A DNA stretch of 10,360 bases from Deltaproteobacteria bacterium (GCA_019309665.1 JAFDFV010000062.1:1-10360), one strand, 5' to 3'. Positions 1-6,062 are shown, numbered from the stretch's first letter. Numbers and translations: made by a program. Notes: a model not told the origin generated them from the sequence alone.

Positions 1-2
1 GT

Positions 3-854
3 GTGTCGAAAATTAACAAGAAAATTGCTTTTATTGGTGCCGGAAACATGGGAGAAGCATTCGTGGGTGCTCTTATTCAGACCGGAATTTTTTCTCCGTC
101 AATGATTTATGCTAGTGATATCAGTGAAAAGCGGCTTGATATTCTTAATAAGACTTATGGTATTTCTGTAATGCAAAATAATTTTAAAGTTTTTTCGGAA
201 TGCGAAATTATAGTTATTGCAGTAAAACCTCAACATATATATCAGGTTCTCTCACAAATTTCAGAGCATGAAGGCTACCGGATACCAAATCGAAAGATAG
301 TTATTTCTATTGCAGCAGGAATTCCTTTACGTAAAATTGAGGCTTTACTTTACAATTCTCTTGATAATGATTCTATAGAAAAATTGCCGATAATAAGAGT
401 AATGCCAAACACGCCGGCCCTGGTCCTGGCAGGAATGTCCGGCATGAGCGCCAACAAATATACCAAAGCAGAAGATTTAAACACAATAAAGATAATTCTT
501 GAAGCTATAGGCAAAGTAATTGAATTTAAAGAAGAAGACCTGGATGCAGTTACCGCTCTTTCCGGATCAGGGCCTGCATATGTTTTTTATATTGCTGAAG
601 CTATGATAGAGGGAGGTATCAAAGTCGGACTGGAGCCGGATAAGGCCGCCATGCTGACAGTTGCAACTATACAGGGTGCCCTTAAACTCATGGAAGAAAG
701 CAACGAATCTCCTGAAATTTTGCGCCGGAAGGTGACTTCTCCAGGAGGAACTACTGAAGCGGCTTTCAAGGTTTTGGAGAAAAACAGAGTTAAACAAAAT
801 GTAATAGAGGCTATAAAGGCAGCCACAATACGCTCAAAAGAGTTAAGCCGGTAG
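3..854 (+). CDS. proC: Pyrroline-5-carboxylate reductase
   Basis: Cytosolic enzyme that reduces 1-pyrroline-5-carboxylate to L-proline with NAD(P)H, the last step of proline synthesis. Seen in the sequence: an N-terminal Rossmann nucleotide-binding motif GAGNMG at residues 12-17, the AVKPQ segment near residue 75, the family signature SGSGPAY at 187-193 and TSPGGTTEAA at 245-254 in the helical dimerisation domain. The 283-residue length is normal for the family, so the gene looks complete. The start is GTG, which puts the Rossmann strand about seven residues in, as expected. Because only two bases precede it, neither a ribosome binding site nor an upstream in-frame start can be judged. The stop codon TAG lies within the GG-rich stretch that probably serves ccdA, 10 bases downstream, so the two genes are probably cotranscribed. 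The identification is secure. Confidence 0.95.
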   Translation: MSKINKKIAFIGAGNMGEAFVGALIQTGIFSPSMIYASDISEKRLDILNKTYGISVMQNNFKVFSECEIIVIAVKPQHIYQVLSQISEHEGYRIPNRKIVISIAAGIPLRKIEALLYNSLDNDSIEKLPIIRVMPNTPALVLAGMSGMSANKYTKAEDLNTIKIILEAIGKVIEFKEEDLDAVTALSGSGPAYVFYIAEAMIEGGIKVGLEPDKAAMLTVATIQGALKLMEESNESPEILRRKVTSPGGTTEAAFKVLEKNRVKQNVIEAIKAATIRSKELSR

Positions 855-864
855 GGATTAAACC

Positions 865-1569
865 ATGTTTATTGAGACGATAACATATCCAGCAGCTTTT
901 TTTGCAGGACTTCTTTCTTTTTTTTCCCCTTGTATCCTGCCGATTATCCCATCATATTTTACTTTTATAACGGGTTTTTCCATAGAAGAGTTGACTACGG
1001 ACTGTAATGCAGAAATTAGAAGGAAAGTATTTTTATCAACCGTATCATATGTTTTAGGTTTTTCTTTTATTTTTGTGCTTATGGGAGCTTCAGCTTCATT
1101 GTTTGGAAATATCATTTACAAGTACAGTAATTTTATAAGAATAACGGGTGGTATTTTAATAATAATATTTGGGATGCACTTAATCGGCTTAATCCGCATC
1201 CGTCAACTTTATCATGAAAAACGGATTCACATAGTTAAAAAACCGTTACATTTTTTAGGGCCTTTTATAATTGGCATGGCTTTTGCCGCGGGCTGGAGCC
1301 CTTGCATAGGTCCTTTATTAGGCTCAATACTTGTTCTTGCCAGCAATCAGGAGAATGTATGGCAGGGAGTTATGCTTCTTGTAGCATATTCCGCAGGACT
1401 GGCAATGCCTTTTGTTTTGGTGTCTATATTTGTTAATTTTATGCTTAAATTTATCAAAAAAGCATCTAAGGTTTTAAATTATGTAAATATTTTTGCAGGT
1501 ATTTTTCTTATTCTTATCGGCCTGTTTCTTATATCAAACAAAATGTATCTATTAACTTTTTTTGGATAA
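865..1569 (+). CDS. ccdA: CcdA/DsbD-type transmembrane thiol-disulfide electron transporter
   Basis: Inner-membrane protein that passes reducing equivalents from cytoplasmic thioredoxin to a periplasmic thiol acceptor, typically for cytochrome c maturation or disulfide reduction. The 234-residue product is almost all hydrophobic, consistent with about six membrane helices. It has the two diagnostic half-sites of the family: FSPC (Cys23) followed by the LP..P pattern in the first helix, and GWSPCIGP (Cys147) in a later helix. These two cysteines form the redox pair in CcdA. ATG 865 lies just after a TAGGGA stretch overlapping the proC stop. The next gene is a secreted CxxC thioredoxin whose first possible codon overlaps this gene's stop, so the two together resemble a DsbD protein split in two. 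ccdA is chosen over dsbD because no periplasmic domains are fused. Its partner in the cytochrome pathway cannot be told from this window. Confidence 0.9.
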   Translation: MFIETITYPAAFFAGLLSFFSPCILPIIPSYFTFITGFSIEELTTDCNAEIRRKVFLSTVSYVLGFSFIFVLMGASASLFGNIIYKYSNFIRITGGILIIIFGMHLIGLIRIRQLYHEKRIHIVKKPLHFLGPFIIGMAFAAGWSPCIGPLLGSILVLASNQENVWQGVMLLVAYSAGLAMPFVLVSIFVNFMLKFIKKASKVLNYVNIFAGIFLILIGLFLISNKMYLLTFFG

Positions 1570-1573
1570 AACG

Positions 1574-2038
1574 ATGAAAAATATATTTAAATACGCTTGT
1601 TTTTTAACAGTAATAATTTTTATTTTATCTTCGCTTTCTGTCAGTTTTGCTTCTTCAAAACGCATAAACTGGTATACATACAAACAAGGGCTTGAGCTGA
1701 ACAAAAAAGAGGGCAAAAAGATATTTTTATACTTTTATGCTGACCAGTGTACTTACTGCAAAAAAATGGATAAGGAAACGTTCAATGATTATTCAGTTGC
1801 TTCCTATATAAATGACAACTTTATTCCCATAAAGGTAAACTCTGACAGAGAGGTTAAGATAGCGTTGGCTTTTGGCGTAAGAGGGTTGCCATCTACCTGG
1901 TTTATTGCAGAAAATGGAGAAAGAATTAGCAGCTTGCCTGGTTATATACCTCCTAAAAGGTTGCTTGATATTCTTAAATATATAAATACAGATAGTTTTA
2001 AAGAGATGGCCTTTAGAAAATTTATGGGGAATATGTAA
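1574..2038 (+). CDS. Periplasmic thioredoxin-fold protein (DsbD gamma-like), CcdA partner
   Basis: Predicted exported thiol-disulfide oxidoreductase of 154 residues. An N-terminal signal peptide is visible: a Lys-containing start, a hydrophobic stretch at about residues 8-23 and a likely cleavage after SFA (residue 26). The mature part has a thioredoxin fold: strand IFLYFYAD, active site CTYC (Cys59 and Cys62), KKMDKETF typical of the thioredoxin_7/DsbD C-terminal type, and the cis-proline loop RGLPSTWF (Pro106). ATG 1574 is preferred because it gives a clean signal peptide. A TTG at 1562 is in frame and would add four residues and overlap the ccdA stop; no strong ribosome binding site supports either, so translational coupling to ccdA is likely. 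It probably receives electrons from CcdA and reduces a periplasmic target such as apocytochrome c or a DsbC-like protein. The target is inferred, not seen. Confidence 0.85.
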   Translation: MKNIFKYACFLTVIIFILSSLSVSFASSKRINWYTYKQGLELNKKEGKKIFLYFYADQCTYCKKMDKETFNDYSVASYINDNFIPIKVNSDREVKIALAFGVRGLPSTWFIAENGERISSLPGYIPPKRLLDILKYINTDSFKEMAFRKFMGNM

Positions 2039-2043
2039 CTAGT

Positions 2044-2135
2044 GCCTGAACGAAAACTGCTAATTTTCCCAATTTCTGCGTCAGGCTTAAATTTTAATCC
2101 TCAAAATACTCCATGTATTCCTGCGGTTAAAATTT
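2044..2135. repeat. Two-part palindromic element reaching into the 3' end of the minus-strand gene
   Basis: Two adjacent inverted repeats. The first pairs GCCTGA (2044-2049) with TCAGGC (2081-2086), with further imperfect pairing inside (CGAAAA against TTTCTGCG). The second pairs AAATTTTAA (2089-2097) exactly with TTAAAATTT (2127-2135) and encloses a small hairpin, AATAC (2105-2109) and GTATT (2115-2119) around a 5-base loop. The second palindrome lies inside the minus-strand gene and encodes its stop and roughly its last 16 residues. The first could serve as a transcript-end structure for the genes converging on it, although no T-run follows. The compact structure suggests a dispersed short palindromic repeat, but copy number cannot be tested here. 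Confidence 0.5.
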
Positions 2136-2422
2136 GCGCCTTCCTTGAACTTGATTTTAGGACCTTGCTTTGAAAACCAATAAAGATATCTTTTTATCAG
2201 ACGTATTGCAATAGAGACTATTACTCCCGCACTCATCACTACCATAAGGACAGGCACCCAGATATATTCATTGTATTCTGTTTTTTCAACCGCCTCTAAT
2301 ATGCCGGCAATGCCAAACAGAAAGACAAGCGACATGAATCCAATAACTGTATAACAAGCCTTTTCAGTATCATACCACGGTACTATTACTTTTCTGAATA
2401 ATGGATTTTGGTCGAGGGGCAT
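2087..2422 (-). CDS. Small membrane protein of unknown function, two predicted helices
   Basis: I do not recognise this 111-residue protein. It has two clear hydrophobic segments, at about residues 24-42 and 54-76, separated by a short acidic loop (EAVEKTEYNE) and followed by a positively charged tail, so the C-terminus is probably cytoplasmic. Support for a real gene: AGGAG at 2427-2431 sits four bases before the ATG, and a good promoter (2449-2478) lies just upstream. It is the only leftward gene and converges on the thioredoxin gene. The last 16 or so residues (GANFNRRNTWSILRIKI region) are encoded by the palindrome at 2089-2135. That stretch is more basic than the rest and may have been added when the element inserted, replacing the original end. 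No enzyme motif or conserved residue pattern is visible, so no function is proposed. Confidence 0.7.
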   Translation of the reverse strand: MPLDQNPLFRKVIVPWYDTEKACYTVIGFMSLVFLFGIAGILEAVEKTEYNEYIWVPVLMVVMSAGVIVSIAIRLIKRYLYWFSKQGPKIKFKEGANFNRRNTWSILRIKI

Positions 2423-2448
2423 ATTACTCCTTTAGTATTTCAAAATTA

Positions 2449-2478
2449 ATTATAACATGTACTCCATTGATAGATCAA
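2449..2478 (-). promoter_or_regulatory. Predicted sigma70-type promoter of the minus-strand membrane protein gene
   Basis: Read on the - strand: a -35 box TTGATC (2473-2478), an 18-base spacer and a perfect -10 box TATAAT (2449-2454). Transcription would start near 2442 and leave a leader of about 20 bases containing the AGGAG ribosome binding site at 2427-2431. It lies in the short divergent gap before the ChaN-like gene at 2495. Confidence 0.6.
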
Positions 2479-2494
2479 GATGTGGAATTAGATT

Positions 2495-3439
2495 ATGACA
2501 AAAAAAAGATTGATGAACAGATGGTTAATCAGCTTTTTCTCCTTCAGCGTATTTCTTGGCAATATTTGGGGGTGTGCTTTGCCTGTAAAGAAGCTTTTTA
2601 TAAAAGATATATCAGAATCATTTGAAGTGGGCACCATTATTTCTGCAGAAACCGGCAAGCCTGTAACTTATGAGTATCTCATTAATGATCTTGAAGATGT
2701 CCAGGTAATTTATGTCGGAGAAAGGCATAATGACCCATCACATCATGATATTCAGCTTAGATTAATCAAAGAAATTTTCAAGTCGCATCCATATATTGCT
2801 GTAGGCATGGAAACATTTGATCAATCATACCAGCAGATTCTTTATCTTTGGTCTGATGGTGAACTGAATGAAAAAGAATTTATGGAAAAAATGCACTGGT
2901 ACGCTAACTGGAGGTTTGATTTTGAATTATATAAGGATATTCTACTTTTTCTAAAAAATAACAGAATAAGAATAGTTGGTCTTAATCTTCCTTTCCATAT
3001 TCCGCCAAAGATAGCCATTGGCGGAATCGAGAGCCTTTCTGACGATGAAAAGAAAAACCTTCCAAAAGAAATAGACACCTCAAACGTCGGCCACAAAGCC
3101 TATTTAGAAAAAATATTCGAGGAACACAAAGTCAAAGGAAGGGAAAAATTTGAGAATTTCTATATGGCCCAATGTGTATGGGAAGAGATGATGGCTGAAT
3201 CAATCTCACAAAATTTGAAGGGGAATCCGATGATAGTGCTTGTTGGAAATGGTCATATTGTGCATAAATTTGGAATTCCAGACAGAGCATTTCGCCGCAC
3301 GGAAGCTTCGTTTAAAACTATCTTTCTCGCACCGGCAGGCAGTGGAGCTGAAGCCGAACTTTCTTTTGCAGATTATATTTGGGTAACCCCTTCGATTAAT
3401 AAGCACCATATGGGGCGGAGACCTCATGGTCACAGATAA
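2495..3439 (+). CDS. ChaN-like lipoprotein (ChaN/DUF399 family)
   Basis: Predicted lipid-anchored envelope protein of 314 residues. The N-terminus is a lipoprotein signal peptide: basic MTKKRLMNR, a hydrophobic stretch, then Ile-Trp-Gly-Cys with the acylated cysteine at residue 27 (Trp at -2 is unusual). The mature part matches the ChaN family: the strand VIYVGERHNDPSHHD near the start, YIAVGMETFDQ, and near the end GNGHIVHKFGIP. ChaN of Campylobacter is described as a haem-binding lipoprotein linked to iron uptake, and the conserved Glu/His motifs fit a ligand- or metal-binding site. The ligand here is not known. ATG 2495 follows a weak GTGGAA; an in-frame ATG at 2513 would also give a working signal peptide. 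The 3' end overlaps the next gene by 14 bases, so the two are likely translated together. No haem or iron transport gene is nearby, so a role in iron uptake is not supported by context. Confidence 0.85.
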   Translation: MTKKRLMNRWLISFFSFSVFLGNIWGCALPVKKLFIKDISESFEVGTIISAETGKPVTYEYLINDLEDVQVIYVGERHNDPSHHDIQLRLIKEIFKSHPYIAVGMETFDQSYQQILYLWSDGELNEKEFMEKMHWYANWRFDFELYKDILLFLKNNRIRIVGLNLPFHIPPKIAIGGIESLSDDEKKNLPKEIDTSNVGHKAYLEKIFEEHKVKGREKFENFYMAQCVWEEMMAESISQNLKGNPMIVLVGNGHIVHKFGIPDRAFRRTEASFKTIFLAPAGSGAEAELSFADYIWVTPSINKHHMGRRPHGHR

Positions 3440-4487
3440 TGTCCGAACGAAAAATAGTATGAAAAAAAGAGCATCACAAAAAGTTCTGGTTACAGGTGGC
3501 GGAGGCTTTTTAGGAGGAGCGATAGTTAATCTGCTGGTAGAAAGAGGCGACCATGTCCGAAGCTTTTCCCGCAGCTATTACCCTGAGCTTGCATCAACTG
3601 GAGTAGAACAGTTTCAGGGAGATATCGCTGATAAAACCTCTGCAGCAAATGCATGCCGGGGAGTTGATCTTGTATTTCATGTTGCAGCTAAAGCCGGTGT
3701 ATGGGGAGCTTATTCCGATTATTACAGAACCAATGTTACAGGAACTCAAAATATTATTGAGGCCTGTAAAAAACATAATGTTTCAAAACTCGTCTATACA
3801 AGCTCGCCAAGCGTTATATTTGATGGAACAGATATGGAAGGTGTAAATGAATCCTGTCCATACCCAACCAATTATAATGCATACTATCCAAAAACAAAAG
3901 CCTTTGCCGAACAGGCTGTAAGAGCTGCCGGTGCCGATTTATTAACTGTAATACTAAGACCGCATTTGATATGGGGTCCAAAAGACAGCCATATAGTTCC
4001 AAGAATTATTTCAAGAGCAAAACAGCTATTAATAGTCGGTAACGGCAAAAATCTTGTGGATACGATTTACATAGACAATGCTGCTTATGCCCATATTCTC
4101 GCTGCAGAAAAACTGGATGAAAATCCAAGTATTTCAGGAAACATTTATTTCATCAGCCAGGGAAAACCTGTTTTATTATGGGAAATGATAAACAACATTT
4201 TAAAAGCAGGCGGGCTTCCTCCTGTTAAACGTTCAATATCACACAAAGCTGCATGTCTTATTGGAGCCATTCTCGAACTTGTTTATAATATAACAAATAT
4301 TAAAAGCGAACCTGAAATGACGCGTTTTGTTGCAAATGAACTTGCAAAATCCCACTGGTTTGATATAAGTGCCGCCCAAAATGATTTGGGGTACATTCCA
4401 GGCGTATCTACGAAGGAAGGGCTAAAGCGACTTGAATTCTGGTTAAAAGGAGTTAAAAATGAGTTTTACAGACATACTGCCTATTGA
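3426..4487 (+). CDS. OleD-like NAD(P)-dependent reductase (3-beta-HSD / extended SDR family)
   Basis: Extended short-chain dehydrogenase/reductase of 353 residues. Visible: the dinucleotide-binding motif TGGGGFLG (23-30), the acidic/downstream QGDIAD strand end (64-69), AAKAGVWG (87-94), the Ser-rich YTSSPSVIF (124-132) and the catalytic Tyr-x-x-x-Lys as Tyr154/Lys158 in YYPKTK, then RPHLIWGP. This combination closely follows OleD, the 2-alkyl-3-oxoalkanoate reductase of the long-chain olefin pathway, though a general sterol-type or sugar-nucleotide SDR cannot be excluded. The usual partners oleA, oleB and oleC are absent. The AMP-ligase gene further on is acs, not oleC. GGCGGAG just before ATG 3426 supports that start and gives a 14-base overlap with the ChaN-like gene; ATG 3459 is an alternative. 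The 3' end overlaps the PocR gene by 29 bases, placing it in a coupled three-gene operon. Whether it makes hydrocarbons is unproven. Confidence 0.85.
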   Translation: MVTDNVRTKNSMKKRASQKVLVTGGGGFLGGAIVNLLVERGDHVRSFSRSYYPELASTGVEQFQGDIADKTSAANACRGVDLVFHVAAKAGVWGAYSDYYRTNVTGTQNIIEACKKHNVSKLVYTSSPSVIFDGTDMEGVNESCPYPTNYNAYYPKTKAFAEQAVRAAGADLLTVILRPHLIWGPKDSHIVPRIISRAKQLLIVGNGKNLVDTIYIDNAAYAHILAAEKLDENPSISGNIYFISQGKPVLLWEMINNILKAGGLPPVKRSISHKAACLIGAILELVYNITNIKSEPEMTRFVANELAKSHWFDISAAQNDLGYIPGVSTKEGLKRLEFWLKGVKNEFYRHTAY

Positions 4488-4992
4488 AAAATGGGTTGAA
4501 TTTGAAAATGAAATACACAGAAAATCCGGCCTTAATGCTAATGTTTACAACATCAATGGAATCAGAATAACCGATAATACAAACTGGGCGAACAGGCTTT
4601 GTCCTGTTATTAAGGCAAACGACAAGGGAATAAACTTTATTTGTGCGGTTGCAAATATGAACATGGCTTCTCAGGCAAAGCTGACCGGTGAGCCCATTAT
4701 AGAAGAATGTGATGCAGGCCTGATTAAAATAGCCGCCCCCATATTTATCGGCGACGAATTTATAGGAACAGTTGGAGGCTGCGGACTTTTAATTGAAGAA
4801 GGAGAAGTTGACTCTTTTCTTATAAACAAAATAACCGGTATTGATGAAAATAAGATAGAAAGCCTTTCAGATGACATTAAGACAATTTCAAAAGAAGAGG
4901 CTCAAGCTATAACAGATTATACCTGGGACCGGATTAACCGGTTTGTCAGAAATTATGTGAACAAACAACATTCAGTATCATTAAGCGCATAG
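4459..4992 (+). CDS. Stand-alone PocR-domain protein, copy 1
   Basis: A 177-residue protein made almost entirely of a PocR domain, the ligand-binding module first named from the PocR regulator of propanediol/cobalamin genes and predicted to sense small hydrocarbon derivatives. No DNA-binding, kinase or GGDEF part is present, so it must act as a partner or a ligand carrier rather than directly on DNA. Four cysteines at 48, 62, 84 and 108 (contexts RLCPVIK, FICAVA, EECDAG, GGCG) are all kept in the second copy at 5191-5694, which suggests metal or cofactor binding. A strong ribosome binding site AAGGAG (4447-4452) six bases before ATG 4459 fixes the start inside the 3' end of the OleD-like gene. 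The C-terminal helix (about 140-170) could be a dimerisation arm. The domain assignment is firm; ligand and partner are unknown. Confidence 0.85.
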   Translation: MSFTDILPIEKWVEFENEIHRKSGLNANVYNINGIRITDNTNWANRLCPVIKANDKGINFICAVANMNMASQAKLTGEPIIEECDAGLIKIAAPIFIGDEFIGTVGGCGLLIEEGEVDSFLINKITGIDENKIESLSDDIKTISKEEAQAITDYTWDRINRFVRNYVNKQHSVSLSA

Positions 4993-4995
4993 CGC

Positions 4996-5042
4996 CAAGG
5001 TGTTTTGATAACCTGTGCAGTTCAACCACCAAAACTTCCTTG
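4996..5042. other. Imperfect hairpin just after the first PocR gene
   Basis: CAAGG-T-GTTTTG (4996-5007) can pair with CAAAAC-TT-CCTTG (5030-5042): eleven base pairs with a small internal loop and a 22-base terminal loop. It starts four bases after the stop codon at 4992, where an RNA-end or stabilising structure would be expected. No T-run follows, so it is not a standard intrinsic terminator. Confidence 0.35.
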
Positions 5043-5065
5043 ACCCATAAGATTAGCCCATGTTA

Positions 5066-5133
5066 AGGAACAGGGACGAAATAACTTACCCAAGTAGGCG
5101 CATAGTTGGGGAAGTTATTTCGTCCCCGTTCCT
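5066..5133. repeat. Near-perfect palindrome with 28-bp arms between the two PocR genes
   Basis: Left arm 5066-5093 and right arm 5106-5133 are reverse complements at 26 of 28 positions, separated by a 12-base loop (GTAGGCGCATAG). The arms carry GGGACGAAATAACTT on one side and AAGTTATTTCGTCCC on the other. The local base content is more GC-rich than the surroundings. Length and shape resemble REP/BIME-like elements that are spread by RAYT transposases, but no such gene is here and other copies cannot be searched. An alternative is an RNA processing or attenuation structure controlling the downstream PocR copy. There is no T-run on either side, which argues against a simple terminator. Confidence 0.8.
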
Positions 5134-5190
5134 AAGAATACATGCGGGTTTAAAATTTATCTGAAAAACACTACTTATCAGGGGGTAACA

Positions 5191-5694
5191 ATGAAGCTTA
5201 TAGATATCGCACCAGTCGAGGTATGGCATCGCCTTGCGCAGGAAATTTATGATAAATTCGGATTTAACGGAAGCATTGTAGATAGAGACGGAGTTGTGGT
5301 TCATCCGCCGGCAGGATGGGCTAATAAGATTTGTCCGGCTATAAAAGGAAATGACGATAGCCGGGTGGTTTGTTCGTCCGCACAGCTATCCATGGCCGAA
5401 ACCGCGCGCACCACGCAAAAAGCGGTGATTAAAAAGTGCGATGTCGGCTTTACCAAATTTGTAATACCTGTATTTGTTAATGAAGAGTTTCTGGGCACTG
5501 CGGGCGGATGCGGTATTTTTGTTGAGGGTGGAGAACTGGACGATTTTTATATTTCAAAGCTCCTCCATATAGAAGAAGAACAAGTAAAGAAACTCATTGA
5601 AACTGTAAAAACAAGCTCTATAGACAAGCTGGAAGCAGCAGTCGAATTTGTACAAAATAGGATAAAAGAACTTACACCTTCTTCGATCGTGTAA
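5191..5694 (+). CDS. Stand-alone PocR-domain protein, copy 2
   Basis: A 167-residue single-domain PocR protein, paralogous to the product of 4459-4992. By eye about 40 percent of the first 108 residues are identical with one single-residue gap, including the opening D-I-x-P-x-E-x-W, WAN, CP-x-IK-x-ND, CD-x-G, EF-x-GT and GGCG. The four cysteines fall at 48, 61, 83 and 107, matching copy 1, which marks them as functional. Differences cluster in the segments between them (for example PPAG for NTN before the WAN motif), so the two may bind different ligands or form a heterodimer. The C-terminus again ends in a helix without any output domain. GGGGG seven bases before ATG 5191 serves as ribosome binding site. 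The gap of 198 bases to copy 1 holds the 28-bp-arm palindrome, so expression may be uncoupled from the upstream operon. Confidence 0.85.
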   Translation: MKLIDIAPVEVWHRLAQEIYDKFGFNGSIVDRDGVVVHPPAGWANKICPAIKGNDDSRVVCSSAQLSMAETARTTQKAVIKKCDVGFTKFVIPVFVNEEFLGTAGGCGIFVEGGELDDFYISKLLHIEEEQVKKLIETVKTSSIDKLEAAVEFVQNRIKELTPSSIV

Positions 5695-5698
5695 TTTG

Positions 5699-5727
5699 GA
5701 CAGGATTTACAAGATATCCAGGATTTA
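5699..5727. repeat. Degenerate GACAGGATTTACAAGAT repeat, left copy
   Basis: GACAGGATTTACAAGAT at 5699-5715, with CAGGATTTA (5701-5709) repeated directly at 5719-5727. A related sequence lies in inverted orientation at 6115-6139, on the other side of the MITE-like element. Short repeats of this style are typical of non-coding repeats in these genomes. The rest of 5728-5813 shows only a fading inverted counterpart (CCTGTTAATCC, 5744-5754) and no gene. Confidence 0.4.
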
Positions 5728-5813
5728 ACTTATCGAAACTTTTCCTGTTAATCCAAATCTAAATCCTTATACCTTGATACACACCTTCTTTATGCTGTGA
5801 TTATATTTTATGA

Positions 5814-5822
5814 TTTACTGGA
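5814..5822. repeat. Left target-site duplication TTTACTGGA
   Basis: The nine bases TTTACTGGA directly abut the left terminal inverted repeat and are repeated exactly and in the same orientation at 6063-6071, directly after the right terminal repeat. This is the signature left by a cut-and-paste transposition event that duplicates 9 bp. Confidence 0.75.
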
Positions 5823-6062
5823 GGGTGCAATACAAAAAAGTGACATAGAACAAAACGTGACTAAATCGGTGCCAAGAAGTGCCAATTGAATGATAAATGT
5901 CGAACAGGGAATATTGAATATCGAAATGTGGATGTTTTTTTAAAATTATTAAGTACCTTCTCTTCGTAATTCGACATTCCCTGTTCGACATTCGACATTA
6001 AGCTGATTAAACGGGTTCAACGATTACTTGATATAATTTATGTCATTTTTTGTATTACACCC
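5823..6062. mobile_element. MITE-like non-autonomous element, 240 bp, 9-bp target duplication
   Basis: A non-coding element bounded by terminal inverted repeats: left 5823-5847 starts GGGTGCAATACAAAAAAG, right 6039-6062 read on the other strand starts GGGTGTAATACAAAAAAT. The arms are 25 and 24 bases and differ by one substitution and one extra G. The direct repeats TTTACTGGA at 5814-5822 and 6063-6071 are the target duplication. Inside are a direct heptamer GTGCCAA (5869-5875 and 5879-5885) and a long hairpin (5896-5992). No open reading frame fills it, so movement would need a transposase acting in trans. The 9-bp duplication and GGG start do not identify the family for me. It lies between the second PocR gene and the 6185 gene and interrupts what was one intergenic region. 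Identical target repeats suggest a fairly recent insertion, while the imperfect arms show some decay. Confidence 0.75.
5896..5992. repeat. Large inner hairpin of the MITE-like element
   Basis: AATGTCGAACAGGGAAT (5896-5912) pairs perfectly over 17 bases with ATTCCCTGTTCGACATT (5976-5992); imperfect pairing continues inward to about 5925 and 5963. The right side carries TTCGACATT three times (5970-5978, 5984-5992, 5991-5999). With the outer terminal repeats, the element could fold as one long stem containing a second stem. Confidence 0.75.

Noticed and set aside
2468..2496. Promoter for the ChaN-like gene (TTGATA with GATTAT)
   Set aside because: The putative -10 box would overlap the start codon, leaving no leader for the ribosome binding site.
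2401..2625. 74-residue plus-strand frame overlapping the divergent gap
   Set aside because: It runs antisense through the promoter and start of the minus-strand gene and out of frame into the lipoprotein gene; the lipoprotein frame has the signal peptide and family motifs.
5066..5133. Intrinsic transcription terminator
   Set aside because: No T-run follows either arm and the 28-bp arms are much longer than a normal terminator stem.
5086..5304. 72-residue minus-strand reading frame over the palindrome and the start of the second PocR gene
   Set aside because: It is antisense to a clear PocR gene, covers a hairpin and shows no family resemblance.
5970..5999. CRISPR-like repeats (three TTCGACATT copies)
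   Set aside because: The copies are nine bases, adjacent or overlapping, and there are no spacers of regular length.
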